Notes: generated by a model from the sequence alone, not told the origin. A stretch of DNA of 64,000 nt from Cytophagales bacterium (GCA_013298125.1 JAAFJP010000013.1:62001-126000); one strand, 5' to 3'. Numbered from the stretch's first letter, positions 33,594-41,586 are shown. Made by a program: numbers and translations.

Positions 33594-34037
33594 TTATTTG
33601 ATTGATATAACGAAAAAGGCATATTCATGGTTCAAATTGAATGGTTCAAATCCATAAATGTCTGAAAACCCTTCAATTTCAAATTTATCTCGAATTTTAT
33701 CTAAAAGTTTAGCTATGATAATTCTGTATAGTCGAGTTCTGATTTCGGTACTCCCAGAAAAAACTATTCTACTTGATGAATAATTCTCTAAAAAAATCAG
33801 TATGCACTTTATGACCGTAGCCATAATTTTATTCATATCTTGGTTTTTACTTTCTGACAAAACACTACGTTTGTTGTTACTATCAACATCAAATAGCGTT
33901 ATTTGGAAATAATCAAGAGAATCTTCAACGGGGTCAAATCTTACTTCCTTTAAGAAAACTCCTTTTGGACCGATACTTTCAAAATGAAATATTACAGAAT
34001 CGTTTGATTTTTTTAGTGGGTATATTGGTTCATCCAT
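33594..34037 (-). CDS. DUF6934-like protein
   Basis: 147 residues, soluble. The pattern MDEPIYPLKKSNDSVIFHFES, SIGPKGVFLKEVRFDP, FQITLFDV, NKIMATVIKCILIFLENY, then VFSGSTEIRTRLYRIIIAKLL, fits the Bacteroidota DUF6934 family as I know it; members have a short beta sheet and a G-S-T-x-x-R-T-R-L-Y motif. No function is known. The next gene downstream (33433-33576, 17 bp away) is a 47-residue protein; the pair may be a functional module. Confidence 0.75.
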   Translation of the reverse strand: MDEPIYPLKKSNDSVIFHFESIGPKGVFLKEVRFDPVEDSLDYFQITLFDVDSNNKRSVLSESKNQDMNKIMATVIKCILIFLENYSSSRIVFSGSTEIRTRLYRIIIAKLLDKIRDKFEIEGFSDIYGFEPFNLNHEYAFFVISIK

Positions 34038-34109
34038 GAAACAAAAATACAGAATAATTCGTATTCCTCTAATCTCCTAAATATTTTTGAAGAAAATAAA
34101 ACCTTAAAA

Positions 34110-34730
34110 ATGGACATCTCCGAAATCATAAAATACCTCTCCGATTCAAAGGAAATCATAGGATTAGGGCTATGGGCTGTAACCTTCGTGGTTTTTGCTG
34201 AAAATGGACTTTTCTTTGCTTTTTTTCTACCTGGCGATTATCTTCTTTTCCTCACAGGCGTATTCGTGGGAACTGGGTTTTTGAAAGCTACGATTGCTAC
34301 TGTTTTACTTTATCTTTTTGTTGCGGCTGTCGTGGGTTCATTGACGGGTTTTTTGTTTGGTAGATATTTTGGTAGCACCCTCGAAAACCGCCCTGACAAG
34401 TGGTATTTCAAGAAAAAACATATAAAATCAACCGAGGATTTCTTTGAAAAATACGGAAATCAAGCTCTTATCATTAGTCGTTTTTTGCCTTACATTCGTA
34501 CCTTTGCACCTATTTTGGCAGGAATTAGTAAGATGAATTATCCAAAATATTTGTTCCTCAATGTTGCTGGGGCAGCTCTTTGGGTCGGTTCATTGGTGGG
34601 TGGTGGTTATTATTTTGGGGTGCAATTCCCTTGGATAATTAATTACGTTCATTATGTTATTTTGTTCTTTTTAGCGATTACCACGTTTACGGTTATTAAG
34701 GGTTATTTGAGTGTAAGTCGTAAGTCGTAA
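34110..34730 (+). CDS. DedA family membrane protein
   Basis: 206 residues, DedA/SNARE-associated superfamily, members of which move undecaprenyl phosphate and other lipids across the membrane. Landmarks: FAENGLFFAFFLPGDYLLF near residue 28, FGRYFG, and RFLPYIRTFAPILAGISKM near residue 127 with the conserved Arg residues. Four to five membrane helices. The last residues (SVSRKS) and the stop codon are encoded by the start of a GTAAGTC tandem repeat, so the original C-terminus may have been replaced. Confidence 0.9.
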   Translation: MDISEIIKYLSDSKEIIGLGLWAVTFVVFAENGLFFAFFLPGDYLLFLTGVFVGTGFLKATIATVLLYLFVAAVVGSLTGFLFGRYFGSTLENRPDKWYFKKKHIKSTEDFFEKYGNQALIISRFLPYIRTFAPILAGISKMNYPKYLFLNVAGAALWVGSLVGGGYYFGVQFPWIINYVHYVILFFLAITTFTVIKGYLSVSRKS

Positions 34731-34754
34731 GTCGTAAGTCTGTAAGTCGTAAGG
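34713..34754. repeat. GTAAGTC tandem repeat, left boundary of the four-helix-bundle element
   Basis: Four uninterrupted copies of the 7-bp unit GTAAGTC (34713-34740), a T, a fifth copy and a partial sixth (GTAAGG). It covers the last codons and stop of the DedA gene. The same sequence appears inverted at the right side of the next gene (CTTACGACATACGACTT near 35248-35264). Confidence 0.9.
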
Positions 34755-34785
34755 AAAAATTAGTATTAAGTTTTAAAATAAAATA

Positions 34786-35139
34786 ATGAAAGTAAAAAGA
34801 TTCGAAGATTTAATTGCTTGGCAGAAAGCACAAGATTTGGCTGTAATAATTTATGAAACTTATGCTGAGAATAAAGACTGGGGATTTAAAGACCAGATAC
34901 AAAGAGCATCTGTTTCTATCTCCAACAACGTTTCCGAAGGTTTTGATAGAGGGACAGACCCTGATTTTATAAGATTCCTTAATTTTGCCAGAACATCTTG
35001 TAATGAAGTGAAATCAATGACCTACTTAGCTTTCAGATTAAAATATATTTCTGATGAAATAAAACAGAAAGTAATTTTGCTTTGTGAAGAGATTTCTCGG
35101 ATAATTTGGGGTTTGATAAATTCATTAGGTAAAAAATGA
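34786..35139 (+). CDS. Four-helix-bundle protein (23S rRNA intervening-sequence protein family)
   Basis: 117 residues of the IVP/S23 family (four helix bundle, PF05635-like). Family landmarks: FEDLIAWQKAQDLAVIIYETY at the N-terminus, FKDQIQRASVSISNNVSEGFDRG in the centre and FLNFARTSCNEVKSMTYLAFRLKY in the third helix. Members occur as free-standing genes and inside intervening sequences of 23S rRNA genes, where the gene is enclosed by complementary ends. Here the gene is enclosed by GTAAGTC-type inverted repeats between the DedA gene and nuoA. Biochemical function is unknown. Confidence 0.9.
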   Translation: MKVKRFEDLIAWQKAQDLAVIIYETYAENKDWGFKDQIQRASVSISNNVSEGFDRGTDPDFIRFLNFARTSCNEVKSMTYLAFRLKYISDEIKQKVILLCEEISRIIWGLINSLGKK

Positions 35140-35143
35140 GAAA

Positions 35144-35264
35144 GTCGTAAGTCTATAAGTCATAAGAGAAATTGTGGTTATAAAAAACTATATGATTAGA
35201 GAATTTACGATTTACAGACTTATGACTTTTCTCTTATGACTTATAGACTTACGACATACGACTT
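35144..35264. repeat. Palindrome at the right boundary of the four-helix-bundle element
   Basis: Perfect 28-bp arms 35144-35171 (GTCGTAAGTCTATAAGTCAT onward) and 35228-35255, 56-nt spacer, then a further CATACGACTT. It ends about 6 bp before the nuoA start codon, so the promoter or leader of nuoA must lie in or across it. Confidence 0.88.
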
Positions 35265-35269
35265 CTTTT

Positions 35270-35734
35270 ATGCTATCAGACTTCGGTTACATATTACTCT
35301 TCATCATCTCAGCCATTGCGTTCACGGCTTTGATGCTTTTTGTGGCAAAACTCATTCGTCCAAACCGCCCAAATTTGGAGAAATTAAGCACTTATGAATC
35401 AGGCGAAGAACCCGATGGAAATGCTAATGTTCGCTTCAATATGCGGTTCTACGTGATAGCCTTGATTTTTGTATTATTCGATGTTGAGCTAATTTTTCTT
35501 TTTCCTTGGGCAACGGTATTTGGTAATGAGCATTTGATAGATGTTACTGATGGCGTTTGGAGCTGGTTTTCAGTGGTTGAAATGTTTATTTTCGTGGGTA
35601 TTTTAGTGCTTGGTTTGGCGTATGCGTGGGTAAAGGGACATTTAGATTGGGTTCGCCCAGAGGTTACAAAGTCTAACTATGAGTCAAAAATACCACATTC
35701 TATCTACGAAAATATCAATAAAAAATACAGCTAA
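35270..35734 (+). CDS. nuoA: NADH-quinone oxidoreductase subunit A
   Basis: 154-residue membrane subunit of respiratory complex I. Three helices; the conserved loop between helices 1 and 2 is KLSTYESGEEPDGNANVRFNMRFY (here E-S-G-E-E-P, the family loop with its cysteine position changed to Glu/Gly context), and the following FVLFDVELIFLFPWA is the family signature. The C-terminal tail (LDWVRPEVTKSNYESKIPHSIYENINKKYS) is longer than in short NuoA forms. No other nuo gene is adjacent; the next gene is a LytTR regulator. The leader is a palindrome. Confidence 0.93.
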   Translation: MLSDFGYILLFIISAIAFTALMLFVAKLIRPNRPNLEKLSTYESGEEPDGNANVRFNMRFYVIALIFVLFDVELIFLFPWATVFGNEHLIDVTDGVWSWFSVVEMFIFVGILVLGLAYAWVKGHLDWVRPEVTKSNYESKIPHSIYENINKKYS

Positions 35735-35903
35735 ATATTTTAGAAAAATTTGTATGAAAAAGAGATTTTAAGAGTTAAAAGACGAACATAACTCTTCCAT
35801 TTCAACTATCTAAAAGAATCCTATTAAACGGTTTGGAAGATGTTATTTTATTCTATAACTTGCACTAAAAGTATTAATAGTCAAACACAATATAACTACC
35901 CGA

Positions 35904-36305
35904 ATGGAAATCCAAAATCTATCACAATTACCACCATCTACTCTCTCCATCAAAATCGTAACGCTTCTTGGAAGACAGTATTTATTAGTTCCAGATCAGT
36001 CTAAAATTCGTCGTGTACTTGTTACTGACATCGTTCGTTTGGAAGGTGTAAAGAATTATACGCTTTTACATCTCAGAAATGGCGATACCATGCTTAGTTC
36101 AAGGACTTTGAAAGTCTATGACACTATTCTTCAAGAGGCTGATTTCCTCAGAGTTCACAAGGCTCACCTTATCAATATGCAATGTCTAAGAAATTATGAT
36201 AAGTCTGAAATGCAGTTTGCTGTGATGCAAAACAAAGACGTTATCACTATTTCCAGAAGAAAAAGAAAGGACTTTCAAGAGAGAATTACGGTTAGTATTA
36301 GTTAG
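35904..36305 (+). CDS. LytTR-type DNA-binding protein without a receiver domain
   Basis: 133 residues. Residues 35-130 form a LytTR domain (SKIRRVLVTDIVRLEGVKNYTLLHLRNGDTMLSSRTLKVYDTIL, FLRVHKAHLINMQCLRNYD, ISRRKRKDF). There is no N-terminal receiver domain or membrane anchor, so it is a stand-alone DNA-binding protein. Targets unknown. Confidence 0.88.
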   Translation: MEIQNLSQLPPSTLSIKIVTLLGRQYLLVPDQSKIRRVLVTDIVRLEGVKNYTLLHLRNGDTMLSSRTLKVYDTILQEADFLRVHKAHLINMQCLRNYDKSEMQFAVMQNKDVITISRRKRKDFQERITVSIS

Positions 36306-36375
36306 TTATGATTAAACGAATCGTTTTTAGAAACTTTTTGTTATAATTCTTGACGAACAATCCTTACTAACCGAG

Positions 36376-36699
36376 ATGTCCAAATTTTTTCTTATCATAA
36401 GACTACCTTTCCTGCGTGTAAGTGGATTGGCAATATTCCCGTTCCTTTTTGTGAAGTACAAGAAGCCCTCGAAGGTATTGATTAACCATGAAAGAATCCA
36501 TTTTAGACAACAAATAGAACTTTTGATTTTACCCTTCTATATTTGGTATATCCTTGAATATCTGATACATAGACTCAGAGGCAAGAATTCATACTATGCC
36601 TATATGAATATTAGTTTTGAGCGTGAAGCCTACGCTAATGATGATGATTTGGGGTATTTGAAGAAGAGAAAGATTTGGGGATTTTGGAAGTACCTGTGA
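36376..36699 (+). CDS. Small membrane protein with an HExxH motif
   Basis: 107 residues. Two hydrophobic stretches (LRVSGLAIFPFLFV and LLILPFYIWYILEYLI) flank NHERIHFRQQIE, which contains HERIH, the HExxH zinc-metallopeptidase pattern; FEREAYANDDD follows about 45 residues later and could supply the third ligand (Glu). It resembles a conserved Bacteroidota small family of unknown function. If active it would be a membrane-linked metallopeptidase, but it is too short for known families. Confidence 0.75.
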   Translation: MSKFFLIIRLPFLRVSGLAIFPFLFVKYKKPSKVLINHERIHFRQQIELLILPFYIWYILEYLIHRLRGKNSYYAYMNISFEREAYANDDDLGYLKKRKIWGFWKYL

Positions 36700-36730
36700 A
36701 GTTAGTTAGTTATTGGTTATTAGTTACGGA

Positions 36731-36852
36731 ATTATCTACGGATTTGGCAGATTTGCCTTTCAATATCCATAGCGAGGGGTTTAAACCCCTCGCTATGGAT
36801 ATTGAAAGGCATTTTTTCTCAAAATTACATTGTCCGCCAAATAGTAGATAGT
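36731..36852. repeat. 58-bp perfect palindrome inside a second inverted repeat
   Basis: Inner palindrome 36754-36811, perfect and without spacer (29-bp arms, centre GGGGTTTAAACCCC). Outer arms ATCTACGGATTTGGC (about 36733-36747) and GCCAAATAGTAGAT (about 36835-36848), nearly complementary. It lies between the small membrane protein gene and the PorP/SprF gene at 36941. Confidence 0.9.
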
Positions 36853-36940
36853 TCCAATTAGTTATTAGGTTACACTTCAACAATCTAATGCTTACAATTA
36901 AAACCGTTGATTTTTGATTCGAAATCCCACTAACCAATAT

Positions 36941-37978
36941 CTACCATACATTCTGAGGACAAATAATGCGATGACGATTATTCAACATGATTCCCACCAC
37001 AATTTCGTGTGAACCTTTTGAGCGTACATTTATATCTGAAAGGGTGTAATCATACGAATATCCTAAGTTGATAAAAGAGTTGATATTCACGCCCAAAAGA
37101 CCCACTGCTGCATCTTTATGACGGTACGAAGCCCCAAACCAAAAACGGTCTTTATGAATCGCTTTCACATTAACATCATAACTCATCGGAGACTGATACA
37201 CTCTTTTAATCATCGTTGAAGGGATAATTGCCCACTCTGGATTCACTTCAATTCGATAGCCCGCTGTCAAAAAATAGTGTGGATAAGTGGTCCCGAGCCA
37301 CGAATAAGACGTTGTGGCTTGATTTTTATCTTGATAATTAAAATTGTCAAAAAGTATCTGATTAACCGAAAGCCCCATATAAAAATGACGAGAATATAAC
37401 CACATTCCAAGATTAATATTAGGCTGTATGGCACTCAACTGACCATTTTGTAGGACTGCAGGATCGGGGTTATCTTTCACTTGTATTTGACTAAAATCTA
37501 TATTTTGTTGTGTTACTCCACCCGATGCTCCAACCGCTAATTTCACCATGCCAGAAATTGGAATATGATAAGCGTAACTGGCAGAAATCGTATTTTGTAC
37601 ACTGTTGCCAATGCGGTCACTTATCAAAGCAATTCCCACACCATGATGCCCAGGCACACGGGGAGCTCCTCTAAATTCTGTTGATAAGGAAAGCGGACGA
37701 CGAATGGTTTTGCTGACATTGGGAGTCGCTCCTGTACTGGTACGGTCAGGCTTGCCGATGGGCATATTGGCAGATACATAATACGTTACGGGAGAACCTG
37801 GGAAGTCCGTCCATTGATTTCTGTAACCCGTTTTGATGTCCACGTAATCTTCAATTCCAGAAACGGCAGGATTTATCAAATAACTATTCATCATATACTG
37901 ACTGTATTGAGGTTTACTTTGGGAAAAACCTATCAGTGACCATGAAGAAAAAAGTAACACCAGTATATATCTTTGCAT
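36941..37978 (-). CDS. PorP/SprF family T9SS outer-membrane protein (second copy)
   Basis: 345 residues from ATG 37978 (MQRYILVLLFSSWSLIGFSQ signal). Family signature KPQYSQYMMNSYLINPAVSGIEDYVDIKTGYRNQW, then beta-barrel sequence. An alternative start at 37990 would add four residues. Distinct from the copy at 2124-3098 (low visible similarity outside the signature), and not next to a gld gene or a large T9SS cargo gene, so its partner is unknown. Confidence 0.9.
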   Translation of the reverse strand: MQRYILVLLFSSWSLIGFSQSKPQYSQYMMNSYLINPAVSGIEDYVDIKTGYRNQWTDFPGSPVTYYVSANMPIGKPDRTSTGATPNVSKTIRRPLSLSTEFRGAPRVPGHHGVGIALISDRIGNSVQNTISASYAYHIPISGMVKLAVGASGGVTQQNIDFSQIQVKDNPDPAVLQNGQLSAIQPNINLGMWLYSRHFYMGLSVNQILFDNFNYQDKNQATTSYSWLGTTYPHYFLTAGYRIEVNPEWAIIPSTMIKRVYQSPMSYDVNVKAIHKDRFWFGASYRHKDAAVGLLGVNINSFINLGYSYDYTLSDINVRSKGSHEIVVGIMLNNRHRIICPQNVW

Positions 37979-38166
37979 AATTAATTTCAAATTATTCCTT
38001 ACTTAAATTAATAACGAAAAAAACAGGCATAAAGATAAGTAGAATAGATTTTTTTTTTGTGGTTTTGGGTTAGATAATTATTTTTTGGTCTTTTTCTTGA
38101 TATTTTACAAAGTATAAAACCTTGCCCTCCCTTTTCTTTTTAGTAAATTGCAAGAAAAATAAAAAC

Positions 38167-38307
38167 ATGAAAATAATCTTGAATCCCTTACAGAAACCTG
38201 CGACTTCCAAGATAAAACGCAATTTAGATAATACATCTCTAAAAAAGCATTTTGGGAAAGAAAGTCCTTTAAATATTTGGGATAAAGATATTTTTTCGGG
38301 AGAATGA
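38167..38307 (+). CDS. Small basic protein (46 aa), function unknown
   Basis: 46 residues from ATG 38167 (MKIILNPLQKPATSKIKRNL), ending NIWDKDIFSGE. No signal or helix anchor. It has the look of a small antitoxin-like or regulatory protein, but no partner toxin follows; the next gene is an aminotransferase 36 bp downstream. Coding status rests on composition and spacing alone. Confidence 0.45.
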   Translation: MKIILNPLQKPATSKIKRNLDNTSLKKHFGKESPLNIWDKDIFSGE

Positions 38308-38343
38308 AATAAATAGAGATTATTTTAGAAATCATATCAAACA

Positions 38344-39426
38344 ATGCGTAAAACATACTTCACCCCAGGTCCTGCCGAACTTTATCCAACAGTTGAAAAA
38401 CACTACCAAGATGCTTTTGAGCTACAATTAGGCTCAATTTCACACCGTTCGCAGTTGTTTAGGGATATTTATAAACATACCGTTGAGCAATTAAGAATCT
38501 TAATGAATATTCCAGATACTCACGGAATTTTCTTTACAGGTTCGGCGAATGAAATTTGGGAGCGTTTGATACAAAATACCGTTGAACACGAGAGTTTTCA
38601 TTTAGTAAATGGCTCATTTTCAAAGAAATTCTATGATTTTTCGATTGATTTGAATAAATATGCTCATAAGTTTGAAAAGCCCTTTGGAGAAGGTTTTGAT
38701 AATTCAGAAATAGAAGTGCCTGAGTATGCAGAGTTGATTTGTGCAACTGCCAACGAAACTTCTTCGGGCGTGCAGATGCGTCCTGCCGAGATTCATAAAC
38801 TCAAACGTTCTAATAAAGATAAGTTTGTATGTGTGGATATGGTATCGTCTGCCCCTTATCCAGATTTAGATTTTAATACGATTGATTCAGCCATGTTTTC
38901 TGTACAAAAATCCTTCGGAATGCCCGCTGGATTGGGCTGTTGGATTGCAAATCCTGCCATGTTGGAAAAGGCAGAACGAATGAAAACGCACGAAAATCAT
39001 ATCGGGACGTATCATAGTTTACCATCACTATTCAAGAATTTCAGTAAATACGAAACGCCTGAAACGCCTAACGTGATGGGAATTTATGTTTTAGGAAAAG
39101 TTGCGGAAGACATGAATAACATTGGAATTGATACCATCAGAAAACAAACCGAAAAGAAAGCAAAAGTGCTTTACGATTTTGCTGAAAAGAGTGATTTCTT
39201 AGAAATTTTCGTCAAAAATCCAGAACACCGTTCGCAAACTGTTATAGTGGTGAATGTAAAAGAAAAATCAGCCGCTGAGATTATCAAAAAGGTTCAGGCA
39301 GACGTAAATATGGTGATTGGCTCTGGTTATGGTGATTTTAAGGCTACACAATTACGAATTGCTAATTTTGCTGCCGTGAGTATGGAACAGGTGGAGACTT
39401 TAATTGGGGCTTTGAAGAAAGTGTAA
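38344..39426 (+). CDS. Class V aminotransferase, SerC-like
   Basis: 360-residue PLP enzyme of aminotransferase class V: starts with MRKTYFTPGPAELYP, with GSISHRSQLFRDI near residue 30, CVDMVSSAPYPDLDF with the cofactor aspartate, and the PLP lysine in FSVQKSFGMPAGLG. It most resembles phosphoserine aminotransferases, but the family also includes alanine-glyoxylate enzymes, so the exact substrate is not certain. A strong terminator follows. Confidence 0.85.
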   Translation: MRKTYFTPGPAELYPTVEKHYQDAFELQLGSISHRSQLFRDIYKHTVEQLRILMNIPDTHGIFFTGSANEIWERLIQNTVEHESFHLVNGSFSKKFYDFSIDLNKYAHKFEKPFGEGFDNSEIEVPEYAELICATANETSSGVQMRPAEIHKLKRSNKDKFVCVDMVSSAPYPDLDFNTIDSAMFSVQKSFGMPAGLGCWIANPAMLEKAERMKTHENHIGTYHSLPSLFKNFSKYETPETPNVMGIYVLGKVAEDMNNIGIDTIRKQTEKKAKVLYDFAEKSDFLEIFVKNPEHRSQTVIVVNVKEKSAAEIIKKVQADVNMVIGSGYGDFKATQLRIANFAAVSMEQVETLIGALKKV

Positions 39427-39459
39427 AATCGTTTTTAACAACATTTAACCCCCAAATGA

Positions 39460-39482
39460 AACCTCTCACACGCTGAGAGGTT
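39460..39482 (+). terminator. Intrinsic terminator of the aminotransferase gene
   Basis: Perfect 9-bp stem AACCTCTCA (39460-39468) / TGAGAGGTT (39474-39482), 5-nt loop, followed by five further T residues. Confidence 0.85.
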
Positions 39483-39492
39483 TTTTTATTCG

Positions 39493-39500
39493 TAAATTTG
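39493..39500 (+). promoter_or_regulatory. Bacteroidota -7 promoter box for the LptF/G gene
   Basis: TAAATTTG matches TAnnTTTG, 33 bp upstream of the ATG at 39534 and just past the upstream gene's terminator. Confidence 0.5.
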
Positions 39501-39533
39501 TCAAATCGTACAAATCCACGACGACAAAGACCA

Positions 39534-40616
39534 ATGAAAATTCTTGATTTATACATCATAAAAAAATTCCTGAAAACATATTTCTTTGCGGTGCTTATCA
39601 TCGTAACGATTATTATGGTGATTGACTATACCGAAAAGATTGATAATTTCATGGATAATAAAGCCCCACTCAAAGAAATCCTGTGGGATTATTACCTCAA
39701 TTTTATTCCATATTGGGCAAATTATATCAGTCCGCTGATGGTCTTTATTGCCACCGTTTTTTTTACGGCAAATATGGCTGCCCGAACCGAAATTATTGCC
39801 ATTCTGAGTACAGGAGTAAGTTTTATGCGTTTCCTTCACCCTTATATCATGGGGGCAATCATCCTCGGAATACTGACTTTTGGAATGGTAGGATGGGTCA
39901 TTCCGATTGCTAATAAAACCCGTATCGCTTTCGAGCGAAAGTATGTAGAAGGTGGTTCGTATTATTTCAGCGGACGAGACGTACACATCAAAATTGGTCC
40001 AGAAGATTATGCCTATCTGGAAAGTTATGATACAGGGTCAAACACAGGCTATCGGTTTGCATTAGACAAAATATCAGGTAACTCTCTGAAAATGAAGTTA
40101 ATGTCTGACAGAATCACTTGGGATACCACCCGTAGAAAATGGACAATCCAAGATTATAGAATCAGAACATTTTTGCCCAATGGAAAAGAAAAATTGACCT
40201 ATGGCGTAAAATTAGACACTACTCTCAACCTTTCTCCCAAAGATTTTGACAGTAAATATCAACTGCAAGAAACCTTCACGATGCCCGAATTGGAAGAAAC
40301 CATCGACAAAGTCCGAAGTCGTGGAGCGGATGGCATTGAGGTTTATTTGATTGAAAAATATTTACGTTTTGCCAATCCTTTTGCCGTAGTGATTCTTACA
40401 GTGATAGGCGTGATTGTATCCGCTCGCAAGTCTCGGGGGGGCGTAGGTTTTCAGATTGCCTTGGGTTTTTTGTTGGCGTTCTTGTACATACTTTTCTTTA
40501 TGATGAGTAAAGGTATTGCTCAATCAGGCGGAATGCCTCCATTGTTGGCGGTTTGGTTGCCCAACATCGTGTTTACATTGATTGGCATGGTTTTGTATCG
40601 TGCAGTACCAAGATGA
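39534..40616 (+). CDS. LptF/LptG family permease (YjgP/YjgQ)
   Basis: 360 residues from ATG 39534 (MKILDLYIIKKFLKTYFFAV); an upstream in-frame ATG at 39498 lies on the promoter box and is rejected. The start matches the family (LDxYIxKxFLxT), with a first helix VLIIVTIIMVIDYTEK, two more helices to residue 125, a periplasmic domain, and three C-terminal helices (FAVVILTVIGVIVSARKSRGG). LptF/G with LptB extracts lipopolysaccharide and sends it to the outer membrane. Only one such gene is here. The next gene begins 28 bp on, so cotranscription with the EamA transporter is likely. Confidence 0.9.
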   Translation: MKILDLYIIKKFLKTYFFAVLIIVTIIMVIDYTEKIDNFMDNKAPLKEILWDYYLNFIPYWANYISPLMVFIATVFFTANMAARTEIIAILSTGVSFMRFLHPYIMGAIILGILTFGMVGWVIPIANKTRIAFERKYVEGGSYYFSGRDVHIKIGPEDYAYLESYDTGSNTGYRFALDKISGNSLKMKLMSDRITWDTTRRKWTIQDYRIRTFLPNGKEKLTYGVKLDTTLNLSPKDFDSKYQLQETFTMPELEETIDKVRSRGADGIEVYLIEKYLRFANPFAVVILTVIGVIVSARKSRGGVGFQIALGFLLAFLYILFFMMSKGIAQSGGMPPLLAVWLPNIVFTLIGMVLYRAVPR

Positions 40617-40643
40617 TAAATTATTTGCCATAAATCCAAAAAA

Positions 40644-41531
40644 ATGAAGACCACTTTTAAAGATTATTTTACCTTACACTTTGTAGTCCTTATTTTTGGA
40701 TTTACGGCAATTCTTGGGCAATTACTCTCAATCCATACTTTGGGTTTAGTATTCTTCCGCACATTTTTAGCAACGAGTGGATTTTATATTTACTTCAAAA
40801 TCAAAGATTTAGATATTAAAATTGATACAAAAGGTAAATGCCAATTATTACTCACAGGCGGTGTTATCATTGCTCTTCATTGGTTTACATTCTTCTATTC
40901 TGCCAAAGTTTCGACCATTGCTATTTCCTTAGTCGGACTCTCCACAACTTCGCTTTGGACAAGTTTTATTGAACCATTATGGAACAAAAAACGAATCCAG
41001 CCCTTGCAAGTAATTTTGGGAGGGGTTGCCGTAATAGGATTATATCTCATCTTTTTATTTGAATTTACGCACATCTGGGGTTTAGTATTAAGCATAATTT
41101 GTGCTATTTTAGGAGCTATTTTCTCGGTTCTGAATGGTGAATTTGCCAAAAAATATCCTCCACAAATTATTACATTCTACGAAATGCTGGGCGTTGCTAT
41201 TAGCACATTTGTACCCATTTCTTATTTTTTAATTTCGGGAAACACTCATATTTCTATTATCCCACAAGGTTTAGATTGGCTCTGGATATTGATTTTAGCG
41301 GGATTTTGTACCATCTACGCCTACTCCGAATCCGTTAATTTAGTAAGAATTTTCTCAGCATATACTTTCAATCTAACCCTCAATCTCGAACCAGTTTATG
41401 GGATAATTCTTGCCTATCTTATTTTTGGTGAAAAAGAACGCATGACCACAGGATTTTATATCGGAACACTTGTTATTTTAGGCACTGTTTTGATTTATCC
41501 ATTACTCAGCAAGCCTCAATCTTCTCTTTAA
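40644..41531 (+). CDS. EamA/DMT family transporter
   Basis: 295 residues, ten membrane helices in two EamA repeats: the first half includes LLSIHTLGLVFFRTFLATSGF and KVSTIAISLVGLSTTSLWTS, the second half VINLVRIFSAYTFNLTLNLEPVYGIILAYLIFGE, where the NLEPVYG motif is the classic end of the second EamA repeat. A drug/metabolite exporter of unknown substrate. It follows the LptF/G gene by 28 bp. Confidence 0.9.
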   Translation: MKTTFKDYFTLHFVVLIFGFTAILGQLLSIHTLGLVFFRTFLATSGFYIYFKIKDLDIKIDTKGKCQLLLTGGVIIALHWFTFFYSAKVSTIAISLVGLSTTSLWTSFIEPLWNKKRIQPLQVILGGVAVIGLYLIFLFEFTHIWGLVLSIICAILGAIFSVLNGEFAKKYPPQIITFYEMLGVAISTFVPISYFLISGNTHISIIPQGLDWLWILILAGFCTIYAYSESVNLVRIFSAYTFNLTLNLEPVYGIILAYLIFGEKERMTTGFYIGTLVILGTVLIYPLLSKPQSSL

Positions 41532-41586
41532 CATTTCATTAACAATCATTCACTTTTGATTAACAAATATTTCATAATCAAGGACT

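Noticed and set aside
34713-34754. GTAAGTC tandem units as a CRISPR array
   Set aside because: Units are 7 bp without spacers, and no cas genes are present.
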